This document shows, piece by piece, positions 11,144 through 22,571 of a stretch of 64,000 nucleotides of DNA. The DNA is from Myotis daubentonii. Its lineage: Eukaryota; Chordata; Mammalia; Chiroptera; Vespertilionidae. The stretch covers positions 113,184,074 through 113,248,073 of the forward strand of contig NC_081840.1 in the NCBI RefSeq assembly GCF_963259705.1. Reading direction: 5' to 3'. Under the pieces are notes generated by a model that saw nothing but the letters and a program-made list of their open reading frames with translations, was not told the DNA's origin and did no database searches. Position 1 is the first letter of the stretch; every line of letters starts with the position of its first letter. A program made the translations under genes and the position numbers.

Positions 11144-12386
11144 CTAGTTAATAATGCGGATTTTTTTTTCAATAGATGCAGTTACACATATGTTGATATA
11201 TATGCGATTTGATATGTATGCTATTTTGTTGTATTGACAGCAAGCTTCAAAACTTCATATGTCAAATTTTCTGAAGGTGTTAACATTATAGATATTTTTA
11301 TGCTTAAAAATGTCAGATTTCGTGCCAAAAAAAGAGCATTTGCGGGAAGTTGTAATTCATTACTTTATTTTGAAGAAAAGTGCTGCTGAAATTATCATAT
11401 AATTCGGGAAGCTTATGGTGAACATGCGCCATCTCAAGATACTTGCGAACGCTGGTTTAAATGCTTTAAAAGTGATGATTTCGATGTGAAAGACAAAGAA
11501 CATCCAGGTCAACCGAAAAAATTTGAAGACCAAAAATTACAAGCATTATTGGATGAAGATGTGTGTCAAACTCAAAAACAACTTGCAGAAAGATTAAATA
11601 ATTTCCGATCATTTATAAGCAATGGGAAGATTTTAAAAGAAGGAAAACGGGTGTCACATCAACTGAACGAAAGACAAATGGAAAACCGAAAAGTCACCAG
11701 TAAAATGTTGCTTCAACGGTATGAAAGAAAGTCTTTTTTGCATCGAATTGTGACTGGCGATGAAAAGTGGATTTATTTTGAGAATCCCAAACACACAAAA
11801 TCATGGGTTGATCCAGGTCAAGCATCAACATCGACTGCAAGGCCAAATAGCTTCAGAAAGAAGACAATGCTCTGCATTTGGTGGGATCAGGAAGGTGTGG
11901 TGTATTATGAGCTTCTAAAACCAGGTGAAACCGTTAATACTGGTGGCTACCAACAACAAATAATCAATTTGAATAAGTTTTGATCGTGAAACAACCAGAA
12001 TGTGCCAGAAGACACAGCAAAGTAATTTTGCTTCATGATAACGCACCATCACACACTTCAAAACCAGTTAAAGACACGTTAAAAGATCTTGCCTGAGAAG
12101 TATTAACCCACCCGCTGTATTCACCAGACCTTGCTCCTTCAGATTACCACTTGTTCTGATCAATAGCACATGCACTTTCTGAGCAGCACTTCAAATGTAC
12201 GAAGAAGTGGGAAATTGGGTCTCTTAAAACAAGAAAAGTTCTATTGGGACGGTATCCACAAATTACCTGAAAGATGGGGGAAATGTGTAACTAGCGATGA
12301 ACATTACTTTGAATAAAGCACTTTTAATGTTTTCTCTTGAAATTATCGTGTTTTCTTTGATTACAAAATCTGCATTATTAACCCGG
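11144..12386 (+). mobile_element. mariner DNA transposon, near full length
   Basis: A 1243-bp element flanked by TA (11142-11143 and 12387-12388), the Tc1/mariner target duplication. Inverted ends are 'gttaataatgcggatttt' on the left and 'aaaatctgcattattaac' on the right, with one base missing on the left. The length fits mariner (about 1.3 kb). It sits in the 3' region of an L1, which continues on both sides. The coding region is broken (separate entry). Confidence 0.93.
11310..12316 (+). pseudogene. mariner transposase pseudogene (D,D34D type)
   Basis: Starts with an ATG at 11310 (MSDFVPKKEHLREVV) and ends with 'DEHYFE' plus stop at 12316, close to the roughly 340-residue family length. 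The catalytic landmarks are all recognisable: VTGDEKW (first Asp), HDNAPSH (second Asp) and YSPDLAPSDYHLF (third Asp). An early frameshift near 11390-11480, a stop at 11981-11983 and further stops downstream of 12090 disable it. Residues 11486-11980 form the longest intact block. Many differences from a clean frame suggest long neutral decay. Confidence 0.92.
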
Positions 12387-12537
12387 TACACCTGGTACCT
12401 GGATGTGAGGGTATGGGGAGGAGGAGAGATAAACCAACTTATATGCATAACTCATGGACACTGAGCGGTGGGTAGGGGCTGGGTGAAGGAGAATAAAATG
12501 GGAGACATATGTAATACTATCAACAATTTAAACAGAT

Positions 12538-14213
12538 AGGATGTGCACTGCGGCAGCCAACCGGCCTGAACTGGGCCCCAATCAGCCCCTGCAACCGCCT
12601 GTGGCCTCTCCCCCCCCACCCTCCCCCCCACCTGCCCAGCCCCTGATGGGCCCACCCCACCCTGATTGGGAGTGGGGTGGCTGGCCAACCGCCTTGGCTG
12701 GCAGAAATTTGAGGTCTGGAGACCTTGGAGGTGCTTGATCTCGGGCAGCTGCACTGGACCTGGGATCAGGGCACCTGAGTGGGAGATGAGGCGGGGAGGC
12801 TTACCTGGTGGCCGCCGCAGTCCCCTCGGCCTGTGCATAGCAGCCCGGCGTTTGGCCCTGGTCGGAGCAGTGGCGGGAATAGTGGTGGCAGGACGCCCAG
12901 GAACCAGGAGGCGCGAGGCCCAACCTGGGTGCTTACCCTGCCCACGTGGGCCCAGCAGCACCAGCAGGCGGGGCATGGTGCGCTGTAAGGAGCTGGGGTT
13001 ACATAGCAGACCAAAGGGGAAGCAAGCTGGGAGGGTGAGGCCCTGGGCCAGCAGGAGCCCTGAGCGACATGGGCTTGGCTGGAATGCACGGTGCGCTCTC
13101 ATTGGCCAACAGGATCTCAGAACTCATGCGGGGTGGGCGGGGATGGAGCTGGAAACCCTGGTGGAGTGGGCAGGGCTGCAGACCAGTGCCTTTTAGGCCT
13201 TGGCCTTGGAATTCTGCAGGCGACCAGTGTACTGGCTACCAGCGCGTCAGAGGTCAGCCCTGCTTCAAGAGAGAGGACGTGGCGGAAAGTGGCAAGGCCA
13301 CAGGAGGATGGGAAATGTTGTGGCCATCTCGGAAACACAGCTGCCATGGTCTTCAGTAACTATGAACAGGTAATCTTTGGTCTCCCTTCTACAGAAGAGG
13401 AAGCTGAGACTCAAAGAAGGGAGCCTTCCACAACACCTCACCCGCTTCTCAGACCTGAGTCTGTGCAGCATTGTTTTCCTTGAAAGTAGAGGATCCAAAA
13501 TGTTTTTAGATCGTTGCTATTTTAGGCAGGAAAGAATTTAGCATAGGGAATTGGTGCTTGGGAAATCATCGGAAAGCTGGAGGAGTGGGTCTTAGGCTGG
13601 CCCCCTCAGCCACAACTGAATTCTAGGGCACTCTGGCACAGCTGTGACCCGGGGATCAGGAAACTGCTGCCCCTGCAAGTGCCCTCCAGCTCCCACAAAA
13701 CTGGTCACTGGGCACTGCCTCTGCCACAACTGCCTGTGCACAGCCTGGATTCCGCTGCAGAAAACCTCCACATCTCTGCAAACATGGTCACCAGCCCAAA
13801 CTGAGGGAAGGAGCCTCTGCCCCACTTCTGCCTTCAAAATATTGTGCAAGCGCATCCAATCGGCAGAAACGAATTCATATGCAGAAACCTAGCTGCGAAG
13901 GAGTTTGGACAGTTGTATATATTTAATGCAACATTTTTAAACAAAAAACAATGTGCAGCCAGAGTCTTATTTTATTCCAAATGCAACTGATAGACCATCA
14001 GAACCATCTGCAGATGTTTTGAAATACATGCAAATATTCTTAAAGGGGATGTGTATATCTGGTGCTGCTGATTTATAAAGGAGGCATTAGACTATCGGCC
14101 CTGGGGCCGATCGGGGCCAGCCGGGGGCAGGTTGGCTCTGGGAGTGCACTGACCTCCTGGCTGGCCAGGGTAAGGGACCCCATCTGTGCATGAATTCGTG
14201 CACCAGGCCTCTA
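12538..14213 (+). mobile_element. GC-rich composite ending in a Helitron 3' terminus; 5' border unresolved
   Basis: The right end is a clear plus-strand Helitron terminus: 'gtgcatgaattcgtgcac' hairpin then CAGGCCTCTAG ending at 14213. I cannot find a matching TC...ATAAAAG start, so the left border at the end of the L1 is a guess. The interior (12541-13260) is very GC-rich with a CCAAT-type box and splice-like signals on the minus strand, discussed in findings. 13340-13450 resembles a MIR piece. The rest (13500-14090) is unrecognised. It could be one large Helitron with captured DNA, or unrelated DNA with a short Helitron at its end. Confidence 0.5.
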
Positions 14214-14300
14214 GTATATATATTTGAAACCTATATAATTTTATTAACTGATGTTACCCCAGTAAATTAAATAAAAATTAAAAAAACAAAACAAAAAGAG
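14214..14300 (+). mobile_element. Short L1 3' tail
   Basis: 'aaacctatataattttatta', 'cagtaaattaaataaaaatt' and an A-rich tail look like an L1 3' end. It begins right after the Helitron terminus, so the Helitron probably sits in or next to it. Confidence 0.5.
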
Positions 14301-14392
14301 TTGGGTCAAGGCTTTGGATTTTAAAAAACTAAGGTCTCCTTAGATTTCAATCACTTCTTTTCCCCATTCAAGTTCATAATGTTCTCCTAGAG

Positions 14393-14679
14393 CAGCAATT
14401 TTCAACCAGTGTGCGGTGGCAGGCACACTGGTGTGCTGCAATAATTTTTAAAACATGCAATTCCTGACTCTTTAGTCAGGGGCACTGACCTCTTTTTCCT
14501 TAGATTGTCAAATAAAAAAAAATGACAATAGCCAACACAACAACAGATGTCTGGTGTAAATTATTCGAGATTGTACCTATTTTTTTTGTCAGGTCAGCAA
14601 AAACTCTATTTTTTGGTGTGTCCCAAAATTTTAGTAATTAGTCTGTGTGCCATGAGATGAAAAATGTTGAAAATTGAGG
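14393..14679 (+). mobile_element. Non-autonomous hAT element (287 bp)
   Basis: Perfect 8-bp target duplication TCCTAGAG (14385-14392 and 14680-14687). The ends CAGCAATTTTCAACC and 'gttgaaaattgag' are inverted repeats. The interior has no coding capacity. It resembles the family whose ends read 'cagcgattttcaacc', typical of young bat hAT MITEs (family name not assigned). Confidence 0.92.
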
Positions 14680-14932
14680 TCCTAGAGAAAGGTGTTTCCC
14701 TCTCATTCAATGCATACATCACAGACCCAACGGATGCTAAAATCTAGGCCTATCCTAGGAGTGCTTGCTTATTTCTCCCTCGTTAGAATATTATATATAT
14801 ATCAAGAAGTAGAGGTATTAGTGTGCTATTTAGAGTTATGGGAAGAATGACCAGAAAAAAATAAGCATTAAATATAGCTAACTGTGATTGTATCTTGGAA
14901 GAGGGACTAGGATATACCTCTCTACCACTGTT

Positions 14933-15135
14933 ATTATTTTTTATTTTAAAGCAAGAACGAGAGTGAGAGAGAGAAGGGGAGAGAGAGAGAGAAAGAGACA
15001 TCAATCAGTTGCCTCCTGTTCGTGCCCCAATCAGGGATCCACAACCTGGGTATGTGCCTTGACCAGGATTTGAACCCACCACCTTTTAGTGTATGGGACG
15101 ATGCTCCAGCCAACTGAGCCACATCAGCCAGGGCA
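14933..15135 (-). mobile_element. VES-type bat SINE
   Basis: Reverse-strand tRNA-derived SINE whose head reads 'gccctggctgatgtggctca' on the minus strand, with a GA-rich tail on the left. The 9-bp target duplication ACCACTGTT flanks it (14924-14932 and 15136-15144). Confidence 0.93.
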
Positions 15136-15902
15136 ACCACTGTTCCATTTCTTACTATTTGTACATTTTATAATCATGAAAAGTGACAATTGTGAACAAT
15201 TCATATACTAGTATAGGTGTGAGTGATTCATACGTTCATAGTTCATACATATGAAATATTTGTGACTATTTCCATTTAATATTTATATATTTAATAAGTA
15301 CACTTAATATTTATATATTCATATATAGTTCACATAGGTATATGCAAGGCCACTGACAGAATATGAAGAAGTCAACTGGAAAACTTTCTGTGGAAAATTC
15401 CAAGCAGTGTAGAAGATGGAAAGCAGAATGTTCTGAAAAGCTCTGACACTAGCACAGATTTCCCGAATAAGAAGGTTTGGAGACAAGCTCACGATAAGAG
15501 AAAGTTCAAGGTCCTGTCCATCCAATAACTGGCCCACAGTAACTGGCAAGTTTTACTCCTTACAGAATTGCATTAAATTATTGCCTGGCCCACCTGCTAA
15601 GTTTCTTCTTAAAACTGCAGTCAGGAAGTTGTCAACTTCTCTTCCATTCAGTGTCAAACTAAAAATGGGGCAAAATTAGAATCTGCCTGAACAGAACATG
15701 CTTAACTACACTGGAGATTTGTCCAGCATCTTCCCTTGATTTCACATACTGCGAGGCAGAAACAACTCCACACGAATAAATCCAGTGTCAAAATCCAGTC
15801 CCACTTCTCCCCTACCCACGCCCCCCTCCAAGGAAATTTACTGAAGAGACACCCATACCAGAGCTCATCACATTCCTGCTTTTAGCAATAACTGCGGGCC
15901 AG

Positions 15903-16008
15903 AGATTTCAAACACTTCTTTTCCCCATTCAAGTTCATAATGTTCTTATTGGATGGACAGGACCTCTAACTTTCTCTTATCGTGAGCTTGTCTCCAACCT
16001 GCTTATTT
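15903..16008. repeat. Composite patch copied from two nearby templates
   Basis: 15903-15945 is a direct copy of 14343-14385 (42 of 43 bases by eye). From about 15944 to 16008 the sequence is an inverted copy of about 15467-15531, including 'ttattggatggacaggacc' and 'ctttctcttatcgtgagc', with few mismatches. The two pieces are fused at 'ttctta'. No transposon terminus lies at either outer edge. See findings. Confidence 0.88.
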
Positions 16009-16079
16009 CCTCTCATAACATTAATTGTACTCTGCCTAAACTCCTTTGGCAACAAAGCACCTTAAAAATTTACACTCTA

Positions 16080-16297
16080 GCCCTGGCCAGTTTGGCTCAT
16101 GGATAGAGAGTCGGCCTATGGACTGGAGGGCCCTGGGTTCGATTCCGGTCAAAGGCATGTACCTTGATTGCGGGCACATCCCTAGTGGGGGGTATGTAGG
16201 AGGCAGCTGATCAATGTTTCTCTCTCATCGATGTTTCTGGCTTTCTATCCCTCTCCCTTCCTCTCTGTAAAAAATCAATAAAATATATATATTTTTA
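16080..16297 (+). mobile_element. VES-type bat SINE
   Basis: Plus-strand SINE: head 'gccctggccagtttggctca', B box region 'gggttcgattccggtcaaag', then 'tctctctcatcgatgtttct' and an AT-rich tail. The target duplication AATT(T)ACACTCTA is present on both sides. The right copy overlaps the 8-bp duplication of the adjacent hAT element. Confidence 0.95.
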
Positions 16298-16315
16298 AAA
16301 AATTACACTCTAATC

Positions 16316-16529
16316 CAGCCATGGGCAAACTACGGCCTGCGGGCCGGATCCGGCCCGTTTGAAATGAATAAAACTAAAAAAAAAAAAGACCGTACCCTTT
16401 TATGTAATGATGTTTACTTTGAATTTGTATTAGTTCACACAAACACTCCATCCATGCTTTTGTTCTGGCCCTCCGGTCCAGTTTAAGAACCCATTGTGGC
16501 CCTCGAGTCAAAAAGTTTGCCCACCCCTG
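16316..16529 (+). mobile_element. Non-autonomous hAT element (214 bp), copy 1
   Basis: Flanked by the perfect 8-bp duplication CTCTAATC (16308-16315, 16530-16537). Ends are CAGCCATGGGCAAAC and GTTTGCCCACCCCTG. The palindromic 'cgggccggatccggccc' lies near the left end. A second copy of identical length occurs at 47984-48197 and differs by about six substitutions and two single-base indels. No coding capacity; it must have been moved in trans. Confidence 0.95.
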
Positions 16530-17092
16530 CTCTAATCCCTGCCTTGCACTTACAGCCTCCCTTATGCAGGAGCTGGAGCACCAGTCCCTCTCCAGGAGAA
16601 AGAAGTGCTCCAGAGAAGGCAGCAAGAGACACCACCTCCAGCAGTGTCCTGGTCTGCTCATGTATTTAGCAAATAATAATACAAAACCCAGAAACAGAAT
16701 TTTACTTTAATTGTATCCCCTCAGGCACCAGAATAACTGCGGTTTGGTTTTCTTATTCCCCAGTTTCCCCCCTTTAAATGCACTAGTTCTTTCGTTCCCA
16801 AGTTTTGGCCAAGAGTTTCCGTGAAGAAGAAACAACTATTTACTCGAGTCCTTGAGTATTTGCTATTTTTTGCCACAGCTGAGGAAATGCAGGGCTGTGC
16901 GTGTTAGCCCTTCCCTGCTGAAGACACACTTGCAGGTGAACACCGCTCACTGGGCAAACTTCTGACTCACTGACAGGTTTCCCCCACACTCACTCTTGTT
17001 CCTTGGCCATGATGGGAGTATAAAGGGACTCTAGATCCCTGTCACTCCCTCTTCCTAGAAAACTCTCCCCTCACCTGGATAGCCTGCTTCTC

Positions 17093-17805
17093 TGTTAGAT
17101 TAGTATGATTTTTCACAATATTGCCCTTTCACCACTTCCCTCTTTGAATAGGAAGATTTGCATAATTGGGGATTCCTGTCGTCTCTTCATGTTGGACATG
17201 GGAGAGGATATGTCATTGGTGCTAAGATGCTGGAGCACGGGGGTCCACATGGAGAGTGTGCAAGTAAGACTGAACACAGCAGGACTGAGCCTGCTCTCCT
17301 TAAGAAGGGCCTGCTTGCAAGGTTGGTCCTTGGCTGGCATCTGGAAACGTGGAAGTCAGACGGGTTTCCACCACTCCCTAAGTGATAAGAGTGACTCACT
17401 ATGCCCAAACCATAGTTTATGCTAAACATATGCTTTTCTTTTGGACTCTGGAATTTTGTATGTGGCAGGCTGAGAGTGCCTTCATGACCAGCCCCCAATA
17501 AAAACTTTGGGCAGGGAGTCTCTGACGAGCTTCCCTGGTAGACAACCCTCCACAGATGTTGTCATAACTCAATGCTGGGGAATTCAGTGTGTCCTGTGCG
17601 ACTCCACTGGGACAGGACTCTTGGAAGCTGGTGCCTGATTTCCTCTAGACTTGGCCCCATGTGCTATTCCCTCTGTAGATTTTTCTCTATATCCTTTCAT
17701 TGTAATAAATCATAGCTGTGCATATGACTGTAGACTACATGCCAAGTCCTGTGAGTCCTCCTGGCAAATCATCAAACTTAGGTGTGGTTTTGGGGACCCC
17801 TAACA
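17093..17805 (+). repeat. Probable solo LTR of an endogenous retrovirus-like element
   Basis: A block bounded by TGTTAG and CTAACA with an AATAAA near 17704 followed by a GT-rich stretch, the arrangement expected of an LTR R-U5 region. The wording near the end ('aagtcctgtgagtcctcctg') is LTR-like as I recall it, but I cannot name the family. No target duplication is visible (flanks ttctc and gagag), so the borders are uncertain. No gag, pol or env coding is present. Confidence 0.45.
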
Positions 17806-17826
17806 GAGAGTTTTAAAGTGTTCATA

Positions 17827-20588
17827 GGGTATAAAACTTCCAATCAAGATGATCATGAAGGTGAATACAGTACTCAAATCCTCTCACAACCACATCAAAA
17901 TTACAGCTAAACTACAGAACAACCATCATTTAGAACCTCCTGAAATCTAGCTAAACAGAAGTCCTACAACTAGGAATATAAAGAAGAAGCCACATCAAGA
18001 CTGGTAAGAGGCGCAAAGAGGCAGAATGGGCCAGTCCTACACCTGGAAGTGGCATTTTAAGATCAGGAGGGATATCTTAGCTATGGAGGTCACCCCTGAG
18101 GAGCAACGGGTCCCAGCCACACCAGGCTGCCAAGCCTAGAGTTCCATTGCTAGGACTAGGAGTCCCAATAACTTCTAGCTGTGAAAACCAGTGGCTGAGT
18201 GAAACAGAGGACTGCTGGAGTCCCAGGCATTCCTCTTAAAGGGCCCACACACAGACTTACTCAGACTCACTTGATCTGAGCTCCAGCACTGGGGCAGCAG
18301 CTTAAAAAGTACCAGGGACATGTGTGGAGGAAATGAATTATCTGGCATCAGGGAGAGAGCTGGGGGACAGCTTTCTGCCAGACAAAAGTGATGGCAGAGG
18401 CCATTGTTCCTTTTCTTAGACCGACCCCCAACCACAGAGCCAGCATGTGGGAACCATACTGAGTCTTCATCAACATGGCTCACATTGTTTGTCTTGCTCT
18501 AGTGATTCCCTGAGACCCCAGCACCACACAACTTGCAGGCCCACCCAAGCTGTTTCCAGTGGCTTTTTCATACAAATGGCCTCTCTTGTCTCATGCTTTG
18601 GACTTCCTTAAAATCTCCCAAATAAGCAACAGCTGGCCTCTTCATACACCATACCTTCTGCTAAGGGCCTCAGGCCCAGTACTAGCAGCAGCAGGCCTTG
18701 GTTTACAACTTAGCCTCTCCTGGGCACCTCCAAGTACAGCACAAGAAGCAGCCATCTGCAGATCATTCTGTAGCTTGTGCTGAGTGGCCCCAGCCAGGGC
18801 ACAGGCAGTAGCTCACCTTGTACCTTCTGGAATGCCCCAGAGCCAGTGCACCTGGTGGACAGCTTCAGACCACATCAGATTTCAACCTTACCACTTCCAC
18901 TAATGGCACACTCAAAAGGTAGACTTGGTGAGCAACAAAGCCACATTGAAGCAAGTCCTGATACATATGATTGACTCCTGCACAGCAGCTCCTACACTGC
19001 AGTTGCAGCTAGTCCTTGCAGCTGAATGGCCTGGGAGGGGGGAGGGGTACGTCAACAGCAATCAAGGCTCAACTACAATAGGACAGTGCAAATAGCCCAC
19101 ACAGGGGCACACCTTGAGTACCCAGCTTGTGTGACTGGAGAAGCTGTGTGACTGAGCCCTACAGTACCCTACTATACAAGATCACTCTATCAAATCTGGG
19201 AGAATTAGCAGCTCTGTCTAATACATAGAAACAAACATAGGGGAGCAGCCAAAATGCAGAGACAAAGAAACATGTCCCAAATGAAAGAGCAGGAGAAATC
19301 TCCAGAAAAAGAACTAAATAAAACAGAGGCAAACAAACTACAAGATACAAGTTTAAAACAATGGTTATAATTATGCTTAAGTAACTCAGTGAGTACTTCA
19401 AGGAACTGTAATGAGAACTTCAGCAGCATGATAAAGTACAAAGAAAACATTAAAAAGACCACTCAGAAATGAAGGATACACTAACTGAAATGAAGAATAA
19501 TTTACAGGGAATCAACAGTAAAGTAGATGAAGGTGAGAATCAAATCAGCAATTTGGAATAGAAGAAGCAAAAAACACCAAATCAGAACAGCAAAAGAAAA
19601 AGGAACCCAAAACAATGATGTAAGGAGCCTCTGGGACAACTTCAGGGGACCAACATTCACATCATGGGAGCACCAGAAGGAGAAGGGAGAGAGCAAAATA
19701 TTGAAAACCTACTTGAAAAAATAATGACAGAAAACTTCCCTAACCTGGTGAAGGAAATAAACATACAAGTCCAGGAAGCGCAGAGTATCAAACAAGATGA
19801 ACCCAAAGAGGTCCACACCAAGACACATTATAATTAAAATGCAAAAGGTTAAAGACAAAGAGAGAATCTGAAAAGCAGCAAGAGAAAACCAGTCAGCTAC
19901 CCACAAGGGAGCTCCCATAAGACTGTCAGCTGATTTCTCAATAGAAACTTTGCAGGCCAAAAAGGAGTGGCAATAAATATCCAAAGTGATGAAAAGCAAG
20001 GACATACAACCAAGATCAATTACTCTACCCCGTGAAGCTATCATTTATAATCAAAGGACATATAAAGGCCTTCCCAGACAAGAAAAAGATAAAGAAGTTC
20101 ATCACCACCAAGCCAATATTAAACAAAATGTTAAAGAGTCTTCTTTAAGAAGAAGAAGAGAAGAAAAGATAAAAAATATAAAAAATATGAACAATAAAAT
20201 TGCAAAAAATACATGTTTATTAATAATTGAACCTAAAAACAAAATAAACAAGCAGAACAGAAACAGATGCATAGATACAGAGAGCATTTTGATGGTTGCC
20301 AAATGGGAGAGGGGTTGGAAGAATGGGTGAAAAAGGTGAAGGTATTAAAAAGTACAAATTGGTTGTTACAAAATAGTCATGGGGATATAAAATATAGCAT
20401 AAGGAATATAGTCAATAATATTCTAATAACTATATATGGTGTCTGATGTATATGAGATTTACCAGGATGATCACTTAGTAAGTTATATAATGTCTAATCA
20501 CTGGGGTTTACACCTGAAACTAATATAATATAGTTTGTCAACTGTAATTGAGAAATAGAAATTATTTTTTAAATAATTTTTTAAAATG
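17827..20588 (+). mobile_element. HAL1-type LINE (half-L1, ORF1 only), apparently full length
   Basis: A 2.76-kb plus-strand element flanked by the perfect 12-bp target duplication AAAGTGTTCATA (17815-17826, 20589-20600). The 5' part resembles L1 5' UTR. 19230-20160 is an ORF1-like region with frames broken by stops. From 20280 the 3' UTR reads 'gatggttgccaaatgggaga' and 'cacctgaaactaatataata', typical of HAL1. There is no ORF2 anywhere, which separates it from L1. Decay of ORF1 shows it is inactive. Confidence 0.88.
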
Positions 20589-22571
20589 AAAGTGTTCATA
20601 AAGTATGGTCCAAGTCACAAGAAGCCATGGGCTTATAAAAAGAAGATATACAGTAATAGAACTGCTAAGGAATGCTTACTCAATAAGAGTAAATAGGATG
20701 TGGCTTGGGGTGATAGGGTGCACTGGGGAGGACACTGTGCAAAGTGTTACAGCAGAGAAGGCAATTAAACTTGAATGATCCTTTGCCAATATTTTATTAT
20801 TATGTCTACTACATCTTTGTCCTGGGTTTGAAACATTGTTTTGCCTATTTCCAAAATATAATGGATTCACAAGAATTTTTGAAGATTCATCTCAATTCAA
20901 TCTCCTTAGTAGTGGAGTTACCCCAGAACCTAGAGAAACCATGTTTGATACATGGGCTGGACAGCCCTGCTATGGAAGCATAGGTCTGGCAAGAAGTGCC
21001 CGGTCTAAAGAAATGTAGGTTAGATGAAAAAATGCTTAGAAAATGTCAGGTCCACATATATGCCAAATACCCTCTCCCTTTTCCATTATCTTTGATTTAC
21101 TTGGTCTTCAAAATTAAGAAACAGACTAGTCAATGGGAGAATGAGTTCTCCACTGGAAATGAATTAATTTCATCTTAAAAGAATGGCAATGAATGAACAG
21201 GGACCATGTCTAATCACTGGCACTAATATTTCTTTTTGATTTATGGTCCTCACAACTTTGTTACAAGACAAGCAATGATGCTCAATTAAGACTTACTGGT
21301 TGACTGATTAGTAATGGCTTTCGAAAAATTACTGCTTTACAAAAATTAATAATTCCTGAAGTCTGTCAGTTGAAGAACAAGCTAAAAAGCAATCCAGGAA
21401 TTCAAAGAAATTATTAAAATCACAAATTAAGTCATTTCTATGGACTCCATGGCAGGAAATATATTTTTAATGAGGAAATTGAAGCTAATATATAACAGCT
21501 GTCCTGTTACCCAGTAACAGAGTATTAAAGCAGATTAAATTATTAATAAAAAATATAGCAACTTGGAAATTTAACCTTTACACATTCTCCATTCCTTTCT
21601 CTTTTATATATAGTTTTTAAACTGATATTTTTTTAAACACATTTGGTCATATTATGTAGTTTCCATTTATAATTTCCTTTGCTATTCATTAGCTGTGAAA
21701 TCTTCAATTACTCACTATCAGACTTTCTCAAGGTCTGTATCTAAAGTGTGTGTATGCCTGGGAGCAGGGAGTCTCCAAGGAAACTTACTGAGTGATACCG
21801 AGGCTAGTCAAATGCCTAAACTCCCACTTATTTGGTGCCACCACCGGCTGTCCTAAATTAGCCAAACTGCACTTGACCCACAGATCCCTGAGAAAGAAAC
21901 TGTTGACATAAAGCCACTGAGAATTTGGAAGTTGTTTGATATGAAGCAATAGGTTGTCAATAAGTGATTCAAGAAGTTATTTTGGGGAGAATAAATGGAA
22001 AGAAATGAGAGGGAAGGAAGGTTTAAAAACTGAAAACCATGGCCTAGCACACAGGGGAACTTGGCTGTGAAAAAAGGAGGACTTTGTGTGGTACCAACAC
22101 TTCCTCCTCCTTTGGTCTTGGTGCCCTTCACTGGGTTTCTAAAAGCGCTATGCTGGGACAGAGCACCTCGAAGTTCACAACTTCCATGGTCCGCAGGAGC
22201 CACTGTGAGGAGGGCCCAGGGAGGAATTTGCCATTTCCAGTGGAAAACAAGTGGCGGTTACTAGTTATGATGATTATATACTTTGGATCAGGATCTGCCA
22301 CACCTATCTTTCTAGTAACACCAACAACTTAAGAAATAAGGGTGTTTTAGTTACTCCATGAAATAGGTAATTACTTAATGGATTTCTCTTATTCCCAAAG
22401 CAATGTTTTCCCTTTATTTCTTTTTTCCTCCTTTCTGCACTCCTCCCTCCAAAAAAAATTCCAAAAACATGGCCTACAAAACCATGTCTTGCTGCCTTCC
22501 ACATCTTCACTGCCACCCAACAGGAAGGTAAGCCAGCAGCCATCCCAGGCCCAGAAGAGGCATGTACTCAC

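Larger units (their letters stand above)
9857..12537 (+). mobile_element. L1 3' fragment, interrupted by tandem Helitrons and a mariner
   Basis: A second plus-strand L1 3' piece (9857-10125, 10858-11143, 12387-12537). It repeats sequence already seen in the preceding L1 ('gaagacctgaatagacactt', 'aatgctcaaagtcacta'), so it is a separate copy. There is an internal deletion near 9998 ('atggctacc' joins 'aaaaaattaaaaatgg'). The 3' end near 12537 lacks a clear poly-A tail and passes into GC-rich DNA. Confidence 0.88.
1..22571 (-). other. THSD4: THSD4 intron downstream of the 448-bp exon (partial)
   Basis: This stretch follows the splice donor of the 448-bp THSD4 exon in transcription direction, so it is intronic. 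It is filled with transposable elements listed separately. I recognise nothing coding in the unannotated gaps 300-1250, 2360-4310, 5770-6510, 15140-15900, 16540-17090 and 20600-22570; they look like ordinary AT-rich intron with faint ancient-repeat traces. The next THSD4 exon is not in the window. Confidence 0.85.

Noticed and set aside
12452..13102. A 216-codon minus-strand open frame in the GC-rich block
   Set aside because: GC-rich DNA gives long open frames by chance. It crosses L1 sequence at its end and matches no protein I know. Only the splice-like signals were kept, as a finding.
16080..16150. tRNA gene
   Set aside because: The A- and B-box-like signals belong to the tRNA-derived head of a VES SINE with a target duplication and an A/T tail.
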